DNA from: Pomacea canaliculata
Lineage: Eukaryota; Mollusca; Gastropoda; Architaenioglossa; Ampullariidae
Assembly (NCBI RefSeq): GCF_003073045.1
Contig: NC_037592.1
Coordinates: 14,378,384-14,442,383, forward strand
Direction: 5' to 3'
DNA: 64,000 bases
Below, in pieces: positions 12,401 to 23,337 of the stretch. Positions within the stretch are counted from its first letter, which is position 1. Each line of letters opens with the position of its first letter. The notes beneath the pieces were generated by a model that searched no databases, was not told where the DNA came from, and worked only from the letters and a program-made list of their open reading frames with translations. The position numbers and the translations under genes were made by a program.

Positions 12401-15400
12401 TGAAGTCCCCAAAATTCTATTTGGCAGAAGAAGAAAAATGGTGACTCAGAAATACCAGCACACACTGGCACATACAAGAACTAGAACACTTGCAAGTATG
12501 AGCAAACACATGCAGGCACAATTCAAGCAGGTTTTACCATGGATAAAAATTGTGAAATTTACCATTATAAAAATTGTGAAGTATGAACTGATCCTTGCCT
12601 TCATCTGTTTCCCTTCCTGCCTCAAAAGAAAGCTTGGGTGGAAGCAGAAGACACTTGCACCCACTGAGCAAAATAAAATCTCATAATAATACTCGAATAA
12701 TAATCGAAGTCGAAATCAAAATATTAATACACCCAAAGTTGTTGTAGATATTAACACTAAATATTACCAACAGAAAATGCTTAAGAATAAGTTCACCTAC
12801 CATTTTACTAAACAAAAATGGACACTATAGGCAATACAATTCAGAGAACAAATCTTACTATGGCACCTATTTGCAGTATTCTTTTTAATAATCATTGAAA
12901 ACCTTTTCCATTATTCTTCGATTGGAGGTTAGTATTAGGTCTATTTGCAGATGTTTGTTTAATGTCAAACAGATGTTGCTGCTGAGGCATTCTTTTAGCC
13001 TTGGCCAATTCAACTTCCAATGTTGGGATGGCGTGGTCTTGTATGGTCATGATGGCTCGATTCAACTCAAGCAGGAGGTTGATATGGCTGGAGCATTATG
13101 GTTTTGGGTTGAAATGACTGGCCCCTGTTCATTTTTTTCTCTTTCTTTACCAGCCCACATCAGTTCAGCATGCTTCATTAAAGACCTCTTTCAGAAGTCA
13201 CTTGTTAAGAGAACATCTTTGTGTGCATAGCTGGAGAGTTAGTTTCCCAATAAATATTCAGTTAAGTGTCAAATGGTGGAATAAGTAAGCATGACCAGAT
13301 GAAAGAAACATGATATGGTTTTTTAAGAAACATATAAATAAATTTATAGTTGTCGGACATCATGGTTTGTGAAATGAAACCAGACTGGTCAATTTCCCTA
13401 CAAAGACTCCTCTCAGTTACCACCTAATTTTGGTGAATTTTAGAAAGTCTTAATGTAACCTACCACACGGCTCACACTCGTATTCACTCTGTAATTAACG
13501 CTCAAACGCATAGCCATAGGTTGTTGGAACCTCTTTATCATGGTGACCGCTTGCTGGCCGCCTGAAGGATTTAGCTTAAGACAAAACGTAGCTCCGAGCA
13601 TAGACTTTGTCCTTAGTCAACCAGGCTGCTGGCTGGTGATGACTCGTTGCATCCTTCTCTCAAGCTTCTCTCTCTTTCTCCTCTTACCCCCCAATTGCTT
13701 GTCCTTTTTATATCCCCCAGTAGGGGTTATGTGCCATGGGTCACACAGGACAGCAGCGCTGGCTGTGCTACTGTGTCCACCAGGGTGAGTGGGTGTTGGG
13801 GCTGGGTGCCACCCCTTCCTTCTCTCAGGGCCTTCTCCGGACCCAAAACAAACCAGCGCACCAATCAGCATTACCAACTAATCAGCCTTCAGCTGGCATC
13901 TTAGCCAGCCTCTAACACATTAATAGGGATGTTTTACTGTATTAGCCTTTTTTAAGCTGATGTGTTTCTTGGAAACATTTATCCATTTGTGTGACTGTGC
14001 AGGATGGCCAAGCGCTCATGGTTTGGGGGGCTTATGGGCATGGAGCAGGAGCATCATTTTGTGATGGTACGGGATAAAACATTCAACCAGGTCAAAGCTG
14101 ATCTTGTTCATGCATTCCTTTCTGTGAGTATGAAGTGAATATTTATGTGTTTTCAATTCGAGCCTTATGTATGAAGAAAATGGTTTTGCTTCTGTCAGTA
14201 GTTCCTACTGAATGTCCTTTGCATGATGCTTTAGATAAATATAAAACATTTTACTATTAGAATGTTGCCATTATATAGATTTTGTTCTATATTTTGATTT
14301 AATCATTATCCTCATAATTAATTGTGCCTGACTGAAATATTCGAAACTTTCAAAGAGACATTAGATAATGTTAATAACATAGAAAATAATATTATGAATG
14401 TTAACAAAAACAAGTTAGGAAGTGTTATCTGTTGTATTTTCTTTTTAAAAATGGCGATCTGCATAGGACCTGCAATGGATGCTGCAATACTTGTGAATTT
14501 AGAAAGTAGGACTAAATAGTTTATGCCTGTACAGACATCATTTCACCATGAAAATGTACAATTTGACCATGAAAAGATTTATGCAAGAGAGAATATTAAA
14601 TATTTTGCTTCTTTTTTACCTGACAGACTCCAGATCTAAGTCACAGTGTTGTGTCCACCTCCACTTTCCGTGCTGAATATCGTCGTGGGGGTGGCTCTTC
14701 AATGTTCTCCAGGAATGTTCGCTTCCAGGTGGACATTTCAGCTGCTCCTGGGGAGCGTGACCCAGCATCTACATTCTGTCTTACATTCACTTTAGTTTCA
14801 GGTGAGTGTCTTTTGTTTATTCATCATTTTTTGTTATTATTATCACTGATAAAATCTCCCTTCAAGGACTTGCTAAAATCCACAAAAATTAAGTCTTTGA
14901 AGGGAAGTCAACCAGTCTGCTTGTATACTTAATTATTTACTTAATTACTTGTGGGATGATGTATTTACTGGAGATGGTATGGCCATGGCGAGGTCACTTC
15001 AACTCAGTGTATGATAGATATGGCTGGAGTTGGTTTGGGGTTAAAAGGACCATGAACAAGCAGTCTCTTTCAAAATTTACTTAATTTATTTTACATTTTT
15101 TCTGCAGAAAATTGCAATAAAGGGCAAACAGTTGTAATATGGAAGGTCTTATTAAAGAAGTTTTACTATTCCAGGAACACCTTGGCTGTATTATGTTGAC
15201 ATTGTATTACCAGATTTTTTTAAAGACCATCTGCGATACATTTTAAGACAAATATCTGATTCCTAGCATAGGAAATTATCATACTGTGAACTCTGTTAGT
15301 ATTAGGTACTTTCAGGAGATTTTATTTTACTTGAGAAATCTGCAAGAGTTTAGAATTCATACACATTTGCTAGGAGGAAAACTAGAAACGAATCTTATGT

Positions 15401-16595
15401 TTTAATGTGATTACTATGATGGAATGCACTTTTTGATTGCAGGGCCATCACGACGGTTTCGGCGTGTGTGTGAACACATCCAGACCTTGATGGCAGCTCC
15501 TCGTGGGGAGAACAATCGTAAGATAAGCACTGATAGTACAGTGTCCTACTGCTCAGAGCTGGTGCCCGCTTCCTACTGCTCTCCAGCCAAAGAAAATGGG
15601 GATGCAGAGGTTTGTTTCAAATAGTAATAAAATAAATAGCACATAAAATAGTATACCATATAACTTTTCAGGACAGAACAAATTTGCATTAGTTTTATTT
15701 TCTGTCTAGTGTTAAATTTACAGGTATGGACACCAAAAGAGTTTATTTGTGAAGATAAGTTTTTGCAATTAACAACACACAATAAATTGAACTTTTCCAA
15801 AAGTTTTAGTGTAACAGGAGATTGGGGCTGCTTGCCCAGTCTCACCATTCAACACAACTCCAAACACTGCTTGGGTATAACAGGCTTTAATCATATGCTG
15901 GTCAATGTTTCCGGCATCAGCAAAATGTTCACAAGAGATCCTTACACTCCACAGCGGGGTGATGCCCCCACCTATTCTCTCTCAGAATGGCATTTGTCCC
16001 TTCCTGCTTCATCCTGTTATTGTTCTTACCCTTAATATTCTAGAATGGACCCTGTTGCCACAGTGCCCACACCAGTCTCCCTCTCTCTGTGTAAAAACCA
16101 CAAAGAAAGGTCAAGAGGTTGCTGGTCGTGAGGTTGGAAAAACCTGGAGGCTCAAGGCCATCCCCCACCCATCTCCCCCTATCTGAGGGAGAGAGAGGGC
16201 AATAGTTTGTTGCAGCTCCCCTGTGGGTGTGTGCACTTGCACGTTGGTGCCTGACTTACCCTGCAATCAGTAACAGTTTTTTTTAACTTAACCTTCTTAT
16301 CTTTGGCAGGAACTGCATCCTAGATTTGTTTGGGTTCATCATGTGTGTTTTTTTAAAAAATGTAGTAGTGGTAGTAGTCCTTATTTTAAAATTATAAAAA
16401 CCATCTTATAAAATATAAACCATATCATAAAATGACTTTTGTTTCCTTTCTGAAGATGTTTACAAATATTTTTTCTGTGTACCCTAGAGTCATGAAAGGG
16501 AGAAAAAGCCACCATTGCCACCTAGAAACAGAGATTCATCAAAGAGCGGACCTCGCAAAGCTCTCAGTGAAAACACTCAAAGGGATAAAGTCTAG
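331..16595 (+). CDS. BRSK: BRSK/SAD-1 type serine/threonine kinase, 5'-partial, 13 exons
   Basis: AMPK-related brain-selective kinase; in animals it phosphorylates microtubule-associated and synaptic proteins and controls neuronal polarity and presynaptic organisation. Exons by splice sites and frame: 331-477, 1299-1333, 5006-5057, 6166-6278, 7349-7458, 7695-7746, 8798-8866, 10307-10527, 12060-12105, 14003-14123, 14627-14801, 15443-15609, 16488-16595 (stop TAG 16593-16595). They total 1416 nt with phases matching at every junction, giving 471 residues plus stop. Visible parts: end of the kinase C-lobe ([10 protein letters not shown], residues 1-60), UBA domain (about 79-130, DLDPDVL and YFLLLDRK), DPPRKRVDS, Ser/Pro-rich linker, the family block [15 protein letters not shown], and a KA1-like C-terminus (about 283-405, [26 protein letters not shown]). 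The ATP-binding lobe, catalytic loop and activation-loop Thr lie upstream of the window. BRSK1 versus BRSK2 cannot be decided; invertebrates usually have a single gene. Confidence 0.95.
478..1298 (+). other. BRSK intron
   Basis: AT-rich intron from donor GTGAGT to acceptor tattgcag, phase 0. I see no repeat, RNA gene or further exon in it. Confidence 0.8.
1334..5005 (+). other. BRSK intron carrying a SINE
   Basis: A 3.7-kb intron from donor GTAAGT to acceptor tttttctag. It contains the full-length SINE at 2739-2930. I recognise nothing else in it: the short open frames at 2415-2609 and 3656-3847 are Thr/Leu/Phe-rich translations of T-rich sequence and look like chance. Confidence 0.75.
2728..2941 (+). 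mobile_element. tRNA-derived SINE, full length, with 11-bp target-site duplication
   Basis: The body occupies about 2739-2930. Its head resembles a tRNA with RNA polymerase III promoter boxes: an A-box-like TGGCCTAATGGTTGATGCC near 2750 and a B-box-like GGGTTCAGCTCTC near 2800. The perfect direct repeat agatcttgttt flanks it at 2728-2738 and 2931-2941, as expected from LINE-assisted insertion. Diverged copies in the opposite orientation occur at 22198-22262 (tail only), 51421-51580 and 55489-55662, sharing the tail segment around gccagcaact, atatcacgg and ggcagccagccctg (reverse-complement sense). Confidence 0.88.
5006..5057 (+). CDS. BRSK: BRSK short linker exon
   Basis: This 52-nt exon encodes a linker ending [14 protein letters not shown] between the kinase domain and the UBA domain. 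It takes one base to finish the Ala codon begun in the previous exon and ends in phase 0 before donor GTGATG. A similar ELELP segment occurs in nematode SAD-1 as I recall the family, so it was accepted although it is short. Confidence 0.85.
5241..5264. repeat. GT then GA dinucleotide microsatellite
   Basis: A run of (GT)5 is followed directly by (GA)7-like units in the intron before the UBA exons. Confidence 0.9.
6166..6278 (+). CDS. BRSK: BRSK exon: UBA domain, first part
   Basis: The frame is [19 protein letters not shown], followed by [14 protein letters not shown]. This matches the ubiquitin-associated domain that follows the kinase domain in AMPK-related kinases and packs on its back. 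The acceptor is tatacag and the donor GTGAGT; the Lys codon is split and completed by the exon at 7349. Confidence 0.95.
6350..6690 (+). repeat. Possible third copy of a dispersed repeat
   Basis: An A-rich intronic block runs from about aatttgtgaagcacatac to ggaagaggtgcgttttgac. Its order of motifs resembles the two clearer copies at 21840-22200 and 50510-50960. Base-level identity is weak by eye, so membership is only a suggestion. It is less AT-rich than the surrounding intron. Confidence 0.35.
7349..7458 (+). CDS. BRSK: BRSK exon: UBA domain end, with tandem donors
   Basis: The exon begins by completing a Lys codon and reads [15 protein letters not shown], then an acidic linker ([17 protein letters not shown]). 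Two candidate donors lie 9 bases apart: after 7449 (ag|gtgaca) and after 7458 (ag|gtgaca). Both leave the same phase, so use of either adds or removes three residues without changing the frame. Confidence 0.92.
7695..7746 (+). CDS. BRSK: BRSK exon with DPPRKRVDS motif
   Basis: The 52-nt exon reads [17 protein letters not shown]. The DPPRKRVDS core is a strongly conserved BRSK family block just after the UBA domain. The acceptor is gttgcag and the donor GTGAGT. Confidence 0.93.
8798..8866 (+). CDS. BRSK: BRSK exon, 69 nt, frame-neutral (possible cassette)
   Basis: From acceptor gatgccag to donor GTGAGT. It reads [20 protein letters not shown], which parallels the vertebrate BRSK stretch around the SPVPARRA block. 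Its length is a multiple of 3 and both flanking introns have the same phase, so skipping it would keep the frame. It is too short to appear as a long open frame and was found by following the splice phase. Confidence 0.85.
8867..10306 (+). other. BRSK intron
   Basis: AT-rich intron. A low-complexity TG-rich patch lies near 9908-9950. No further element is recognised. Confidence 0.7.
10307..10527 (+). CDS. BRSK: BRSK exon: Ser/Pro-rich linker and [15 protein letters not shown] block
   Basis: The exon encodes a disordered Ser/Pro-rich linker (for example [13 protein letters not shown]) with many SP sites, then the highly conserved block [18 protein letters not shown] and RFHRRKMQ. The acceptor is tttgatag and the donor AG|GTATAC. 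The split Val codon is completed by the exon at 12060, giving [16 protein letters not shown] as in the family. The coding frame remains open past the donor (see the next entry). Confidence 0.95.
10528..10623 (+). other. Possible in-frame 3' extension of the BRSK linker exon
   Basis: The 96 bases after the main donor stay open in the BRSK frame ([20 protein letters not shown] and onward) and are clearly more GC-rich than the surrounding intron. Two further donors, after 10590 (ggcag|gtgact) and after 10623 (caag|gtgcag), leave exactly the same phase as the main one, adding 21 or 32 codons. Read-through would stop at TGA 10668-10670. Either an alternative 5' splice form or a chance open frame. 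Confidence 0.4.
12060..12105 (+). CDS. BRSK: BRSK short exon [16 protein letters not shown]
   Basis: The 46-nt exon runs from acceptor ttcttgcag to donor GTAAGT. It completes a Val codon and reads [14 protein letters not shown], equivalent to the VPTPEE...TPESSPE block that links the FLGSPRF region to the KA1-like domain in BRSK proteins. Confidence 0.92.
12106..14002 (+). other. BRSK intron with GC-richer inserted segments
   Basis: The 1.9-kb intron includes two stretches less AT-rich than its surroundings: about 13010-13130, sharing the motif gatatggctggag with about 15025-15045 in another BRSK intron, and about 13530-13910, with C/T-rich patches. Both look like remnants of dispersed repeats. 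Open frames within 13540-13904 show no recognisable protein. Confidence 0.5.
14003..15609 (+). CDS. BRSK: BRSK exons encoding the KA1-like C-terminal domain
   Basis: Exons 14003-14123, 14627-14801 and 15443-15609. They encode [71 protein letters not shown] and HIQTLM. This is the C-terminal KA1-like/autoinhibitory region of BRSK kinases, which in related kinases binds acidic membranes and folds on the kinase-UBA unit. If the intron after 15609 were retained, the protein would end five residues later at TAG. Confidence 0.94.
15610..16487 (+). other. BRSK intron with C/T- and GC-rich repeat-like block
   Basis: The segment of about 15815-16260 is noticeably GC-richer than the intron around it, with C/T and G/A tracts and a (GA)n patch near 16190. 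It resembles an old inserted repeat but matches no element I can name. Confidence 0.5.
16488..16595 (+). CDS. BRSK: BRSK terminal exon
   Basis: From acceptor accctag, the frame reads a basic Pro-rich tail ([19 protein letters not shown]) and stops at TAG 16593-16595. The tail is not conserved enough to be recognised, but the phase-0 junction with the preceding exon and the strong acceptor support it. Confidence 0.88.
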   Translation, partial: SHEREKKPPLPPRNRDSSKSGPRKALSENTQRDKV

Positions 16596-19500
16596 TGAAT
16601 TGTAAATATGTATATAAAAGTGAAAACATTCTTGCTACCATGAACCATAAACTCCTTTGCAAGAATGATTAAAGAACCTGCATAATTAATGCATGAGAAG
16701 AGAAACTGTTAAAAGCTGATTGGATGAACAATTACTCGCATCATTTGGTATGGAAAGAACACAGGAGCATGATTATGAAAGGTTATTCTTCCAAGTATAC
16801 AGGTAAAAGAAACACTTTTTTCATGGTCTTTATCGTGTATGCTGGGTATTTGGTGGGATTCTACTTTATGCATATGTACCTGCACCTGTGCATGTGTATA
16901 GCTGTGCATATGTGTGTGTGAGAGAGAGAAAGATAAAGGAAGGTGAGATAAAGAGTGATGAGTTTATGCAGGTTTTTAAATGCTGTTTTAGTCTTTAATG
17001 GCAGAAACTTTATATTGCACGAGATACAAGAGAAATTGTTGGAATTTCTATCCTGGCATGCTACAGTTTGGTGTACATCTGTTTGATATGCATTTAAAGG
17101 ATGCTTTAGACAGTTCAGAGTTGTCTTTATGGGATTTGAAGCATAAATGTGAAGTATTTCTTAGAAACCACATTTCTTTTCGCATTCACTTAGACAAGAG
17201 AGCACTTGATGTAAATCTCACTCCTACAAAAAGGATGTTTCTTCAGTTTTAAGTTTACATCCATAAACTTAATAGCTGACACCTCACCTTAGATTTTTAA
17301 TTTAATTTTACTTTGACAGTTTTTGTTTTTCTCTGCAGAAATATTTCGTGGCCCAGCCTTATTGATGCATGTAATTGAAAATGCCATTAGAAGCAGATAA
17401 CCCATATAGCCTTTTATGACTGAATGGAAGGTGAATGTTTGTAACATCTTTGTTCAAAACTAAATGTGCACATAACATCCACTTGAAAATAGGGTTTTGT
17501 TATCAAATATTTAGCTGTCAGAATAATCCCATCTAGCATCCCTCTAGTGTTATTTATTCAACTGTCAGACTCTTCCTGGAAACCTTTTTTTATGCCTGTT
17601 AGTATTTTATTAACAATATTGTCAGTAGACTGCATGCAAGTTGCTGAAGTATGGTTATTATTAACAGATCATCTTTTTGACTGTAGTAAAGGTACAGCCA
17701 GTTACTAGAGTAGTTCCAGAGGAATGGTAGTGGCAGAGTTTGGTAAAATAGCTTCACCACTCAAATTTCTGTTTTATTCTTATCAAATCAGTTGTTTCTA
17801 ACACAGGTAGGCTTTTCAAAATATTTTTCTTACAGAAGTTTACAAATTTAAAGAATGGCAAAGATTTAAAAAGTGCTTAGTTTCCTTTTACTTAGCATTG
17901 TGGGGAAAATGTTTAATGTATGTGATGTTGAATAATCATTTAGTGGATTTAATATTTATGCACCTAAAAGTATAGCTGTGTGTTTGTGTGTGTGTGAGAT
18001 CCTATCCTTCAATTTTATGTCTTATTTTTTTACCTTATGGAACGACCTTTAGATCAAGAGTGAAATTTAAAATGTATTAGTATTTTGTTTTGTATCTTAC
18101 TTAAAATAGCATGCACCATGCATGATAACATGTAAAATATTCTTTGAACTCATTTTCGCTCCTGAGTAAAAGCAGTGGTGTATTTATGATACCAATCTCC
18201 ATAAAGAGTATGCAAATTTTCCATTTGATTGTCTTGTCTCTAAACTGTTTGTAAAGTTAGTACTGCTTACTTCACAGTAGGATGCTTAATTTTTGGTGGG
18301 GTTGTGATTGTACTGAACAGCAGGCTTGTTGAAAGACATTGGCTTTTTTGAATGCCAGGCTTGAGTGAATGGTAGTGTTTTAACTGTTACTCTAAAATGG
18401 ACAGAGCATCTGTTCAGAAGTTAAATTTTATTCCTTTTCTTACAAAAAGGTGTCAAAGAGTGCACATGAGTTTTCCATTAAAGTAATGATGTGAGCATTA
18501 TATTCAGTCAGAAAGGGGACTGCGATTTCTTACATTACAAAAGCCCTTTGTCTTTTAATATCAGGTGGTATGTACAGTTGACAGTAATGATTTCCATTAT
18601 AAAAAAACGGCTCTCACATCATGACAGAACCATTTTGCTGATAGATGTTGTTTTACAGTTACTGTTTAGCTTTCCCTGCGTAAGATATGTCTAAATAGGG
18701 CTTTTACCCCGACTCCCATCTGGCACAATGAGAGGATAAGTAGACCATCTTACCATGTCATTGCAGGAGAAGTAAGTGATCTCAAAATAGAACATTTTGT
18801 TATGGACTTTATACTTTAAGAGGAACATAAAAGTCTGGATTGTATTTGAAATTCTGGTAGTCCCCTACTTTTTCACAAATCCTAATTTATTTAAATAACG
18901 GTTACATTTTATTTATTTTTTACTTGAAAAGGGAAAGCGCTTAAGGTTTAAGTGGGCAAAGGTGTGTCCCACTTGTTAAGTGAGTTTGTTCGTGTATTGA
19001 CAAATCATCATCCTAACACAAAAACTTCTTGTAAACTGGATACACTTGTTCTACTTCCTTCTGTACCTTGAAACACATCCCGTTCTGTGATCTTAACTGA
19101 GGAGAAACATTTAACATATACACCTTTTTGTCCAATATTCAGAGTGTAACACCCCTCCAATGTACGGCAAGTTGTAAGTAGAGCAAGCTAGCTTGTTCAC
19201 GCAGAATTATCTGCCCTCCTACCAAAAACAATTGTACAAAGGTGTGCTGTGTCTTAATGCTTGAAGCAGTCATTGATATAATAGGATTTAGTGCCAAGCA
19301 GCAGTTCCATTGTTCATTCTTCCTCTTCCCATTACAGTGAGACACTAGATGCACTCATAGGATTTCAAAGTACACTTGATCAGAGAAGAAGTTTGTAGTT
19401 GTATGTAATTATAATACAGTTGTATCGTTAACTGAACTGCAGCATACTTTTGTGGGCAGCAAGGTGTAAAACCTAGAACAAACTGCAGCTGTACAGTTTG

Positions 19501-20800
19501 ATGATACCCCAAAACGGAGTGGCATTTTGATTTTTCAAGTAGTATCATAAATTAACTGCCTTTATACAAATTCATTTTGTGAAACTGTGATTCAGAATGT
19601 CTATTATGGGTTATACTGATTGTAATTTGGTTAAGTCCAGGTTATATAAAAAGCAGACACAAAATAACATTTTATCTTTTAAGATTTTTGAAAAAAAAAT
19701 ACTTTTTAGCCTTTTATTTCATGGTTTTTTTCATATGAAAATTGTGGGTATTTTTTTATTCTCCATGTTCATTTGACAAAAGTCGTTAGAAAAAAAAAGC
19801 AGCTGTAATGAATACACTGTTTTGGTATCTTCAGCACACTTGTACTATCATTCCTAATTTAGAGTGCACACAGTGTCAAGAGTTACATTAAGGACACAAA
19901 AAAGCATGTATAAACAAAACTAAAGAAAAGAAAATTCCTCAACCAAGGGATAAGACCACATTTATGCATTTAGAACCCGTTTTGAAGTGCAACTAGGTCT
20001 GCTATCCATCAGTAAAAGCTGTTGCATAAGTTATTCTTTTATGTTTAAAATTAGGGAAGCTTGAATTTGGGTGGGGAGAAGAGTGTATTTAACAGTTTTT
20101 CCACCTGCATGGCACCAAATTCTGCGTGTTATTATATGTTATGCTTGATATTATTTTGCAGCTTGTAATTGGTGTTCTGTAGACCTTCCATTAGTGTGCT
20201 ACTTATAGACTGTTTCTGTGGGTGTGTGCAGTGTTGCAGAAGTTATTTATTTATGCAGTGCTTTTTTTTTTTTTTTTTTTGTAAATTGCCATATTCCAGA
20301 AGAGCATGTTTCAGGGACAGTAAGCAGCATCTTTCCACATTACATTTATTGCTCTTATGGGACCAGAAGACAGATCATCAGAGGAATAATGAAATCATTT
20401 GTGTTTGTTTCTCATCTTTTGTGTTACATGGTACAGAATTTGAGCATGTTAAAAACAATGGCACTGAATGGGTGACCATCATCCACAATTTTGATATTAC
20501 ATACAAGGTGTACTGTCTAGAAGGCAACACTAAGCTCACTAAACAGTGTGCAGCTGCTTTTAAACCTTATCTCTGGAACCAGCATGTGATTGTGACAACC
20601 AGCAGCTGGAATCACTTAGTTTTAGGCCCATGATGAAACAACAAAAATGAAAATAGAAAAGAACCAAAACCTTTTCTTGTCATTTGTCATTAGGATTGTT
20701 TGTATTCCTGAGTTTGCAACTGCATTGCCCAGTCAGACATGGAAGTAGAAGTGAGTTGACCTAGTGCTAGTTGTGAATAAACTTTGTGACATGGAAACTT
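16596..20800 (+). other. Probable long 3' UTR of BRSK
   Basis: There are 4.2 kb of AT-rich sequence without recognised transposons or exons. It runs from the BRSK stop to an AATAAA at 20776-20781, which is followed by a T/G-rich stretch. The next good two-strand signal is at 23338-23354. A T19 run lies at 20262-20280. Open frames such as 16998-17252 and 20169-20633 show no known domain. The extent of the UTR is inference; ATTAAA near 16667 could give a short form. Confidence 0.45.
20776..20781 (+). terminator. Candidate poly(A) signal AATAAA for BRSK
   Basis: AATAAA with a downstream T/G-rich sequence (ctttgtgac and catgttgtcatg) within about 45 bases. It is the first canonical hexamer on this strand that I noticed after the BRSK stop. 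An upstream variant cannot be excluded. Confidence 0.4.
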
Positions 20801-21839
20801 TGGAAAAGACATGTTGTCATGCACTGTCATCCTATGCTCAGTTCAAGGGTTACTTTAGTGAAAGTTCATCAGAAAGTAATCGAATGTTACTTCCAAACAT
20901 TTTCTGAGAACATGTACCATTTAATTAAAAAAAAAAAAATTCTTGAACAATCTAGCTGAGCTTTAAAGATACCCCATAGCTATCTACTTATGGTTGGATA
21001 TGGAGAGGCAACAGCATTCTTAGGATCTGGGTCCTACAGAACAAAAAAGTTTTACTCATTTTTGAGGTCAGATGATATCACAGAGACTTTGTTTTGACTG
21101 CTAGTCCATAGCTTCACACACACACAATGGGTGTTGCCTGCTGTTTGCTGTGAAAATGGGGCAATAGCTATGTAATACAAAAGAAAGACATGCCAAATTC
21201 ATGAGTACAAATTGTTTGATTGCAAATTGTTTAAGGAGTAGACTGTTTTTACACTCAAAAGCTTTATTTCTCACTCCTTATTGATTCTAATGTTGGACAT
21301 GTAACTAATGATAAACATGAGGGGGCTTAATGCCATGCATTAGTGAAATATCAGAGGTATTAACAGAATGGTTATGATCACAGGCAAGCTTATTGGTAGA
21401 ATAAATGTACTATTGAAACTAGTGTTGCAAGTATACATGTCTGTGCCAGAATCATGTAACTATATTTAACATGGGCATTTGGCTGGACAGATTTTACCCT
21501 GGATTGTCTGTTTTGCACTGCTCAGTATGAATAATGTATGAAGACAAAATCTGTTTGCATCTGTAGGAATGTTCTGAATTGGAAAGAAAAGGTAATTTGT
21601 CTTTTTTCATGTCCTAAAATGTAACATGTCAGCATACAGTCATCTTATTTGGAAAATTAGTTGCAATTAAAAGTGATTGACCTGAATATGGAGCATTCCA
21701 TTTGTTGAGCTTTGAATTTTCACCTCAAAAGCTAACCCAAGACCAGTAATCCTAAAAGTTGCTGGGAATCAAAAAGGCAGTATAATATAGCACCATCATT
21801 AGCTTGTCACAGAAACCTGTTATTAGGTGATATTGTCTC

Positions 21840-22200
21840 AATAACAAATGTGTAGAGCCCATTTTCCCATGTGGAGGCAAGTTTACTGTGCTGTACATAA
21901 AAGACTAAAAATGAGTTGACAGTCAACCGTACAAGAAATGAGCGTTAACAAATGAATGACACTGGCAAACATGAATGCATGGATGAAGATAAAGAACTGA
22001 GGAGTGAGTGAAAGTGTGATTAAATATAAAAGATATATTTTAAAGAGTTGGGTCTTGGGCCAGACTTGAAAACTTTCTAGACACAGAAGAAAAAGGGACA
22101 GAAAAATTCCAAACAGAGGGACCTGAGAAGGCGCACCTCTTCTCTGATACATGGCACAGAGAGGAGGGAAACACAAGCAGGTCAAAGAGACTGACACAGG
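21840..22200 (+). repeat. Dispersed repeat, copy A (truncated)
   Basis: It matches the copy at 50510-50960 in the same orientation, with shared blocks in order: ttttgcc/ttttccc atgtggagg, acagtcaacc, aacatgaat with ataaagat, ggtcttg...acttgaaa, ctagacacag, aaattccaaac, gtctgat/ctctgatacatg. The match stops near 22200, where the SINE tail begins. The class is unknown; the frame on the other strand (21883-22326) shows no recognisable domain. Confidence 0.7.
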
Positions 22201-22262
22201 TTGGTTGGCTGAGTTTAACGCCATGCCAGCAACTTTGGCTACATCACGGCGCAATACTTTCA
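22198..22262 (-). mobile_element. SINE tail fragment
   Basis: The block tttaacgccatgccagcaac followed by ggctacatcacggcgcaa matches the 3' tail of the SINE at 2739-2930 read in reverse complement. Only the tail is present; it abuts dispersed repeat copy A. Confidence 0.65.
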
Positions 22263-23337
22263 CTACACTTTGAAAGGGTGAAAAACAGGGTAAAACACCA
22301 CCACCACTAACAATATAAACCAACAAAAGGACTATAAAAGGGGTAAGTAATACCGATAAAACAGGGTGTGGTGATGTCTAAAACACTCCAATAAACAAAA
22401 GCTGTGAATAAGATCAAAACATTAAATCCAGGCGCCTTTTTAATAATCAGAGACGACGATTAACTGTCGACCAATGCATGGCTGCATGTGTTCTACGAGG
22501 GCGTATGTGTTTGAGAAATTGGCCACCAATCGAAAGTTGCTCAAATTGTAGGAGACCTCTGCAATGCAACGGGATTTGTTGCAGAGTGAAGACCCCGGTC
22601 GACAGCAGGAGGTTCATTGTTGTCTGTTTTAAGACTAAACAGCCACTGCCAGCATACCCAGGGGACAGCTGTAAGCAGCCGCCAATGTAACTGTCAGTAA
22701 CCAGTTTGAATCCAGCTCAGGGACAGCAATCTTCTGTCAACCTGAAGCGCTGTCATGACCACACCATCTGACATGGACAAGGCACCAGATCACATTGAAC
22801 ATGTGGGATATCATAGGCCAGCAACTTAAGTCAACCAGCCCCCATGGGTTTTGTCAGTCCAAACTTAAATTTTTAAAACGATTTGTTTCAATGCGGCTGG
22901 CCGTTTCATTTGATGAATGAAGAAATGCTTTGTTTCAATGTTACTGTCACGAAGCAATTGACTGTTTTATTATATACCAATAATATATGTTAAGATTTAT
23001 GGTTCATTCTTTCTGCTCTCTATCCACAACATGGGGACAAGACAAGCGGCACCTAGGGTCCAACGAAACGAGCACACTGTGGCTTTCACACGCAAGTTGC
23101 CCCTGGCTAAGCTAGTTTCACCAGCTCATTGATGGGCCACATGAACCTCTCACCCAGGAGCAAAGAGCGGTTAAAAAAAAAAAAAAACAACAGTCGGCTT
23201 AGTCACTTTGGTATGAGAAGCTGGGTCCCTGTTGGCTTCTTTGAGGTGGACAAGTCTAATGGTATAACCACTATCACACACCCCTACCCCACACGCATTT
23301 ATATAGGTGATGCAAAGAACATTCACAAACCAAGAAT

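Larger units (their letters stand above)
20801..23337. other. Convergent intergenic region with repeats
   Basis: The region lies between the likely 3' ends of BRSK (plus) and Caprin (minus). It holds a dispersed-repeat copy (21840-22200), a SINE tail (22198-22262) and a GC-richer segment (about 22430-22860) whose short open frames (for example 22478-22690) show no known domain. The A14 run at 23173-23186 is low complexity. Confidence 0.55.

Noticed and set aside
13540..13904. Overlapping open frames in the BRSK intron
   Set aside because: All in a GC-richer repeat-like block, no domain, and not joined in phase to BRSK exons.
20169..20633. 154-codon plus-strand open frame
   Set aside because: No known domain, contains a Phe run from a T19 tract, and lies in the likely BRSK 3' UTR.
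21883..22326. 147-codon minus-strand open frame
   Set aside because: It spans a dispersed repeat and a SINE tail; the hydrophobic runs come from A/G-rich sequence read in reverse.
22478..22690. 70-codon Cys-rich open frame resembling a small secreted peptide
   Set aside because: No signal peptide, no splice context, and it lies in repeat-like GC-richer sequence; the Cys spacing fits no family I know.
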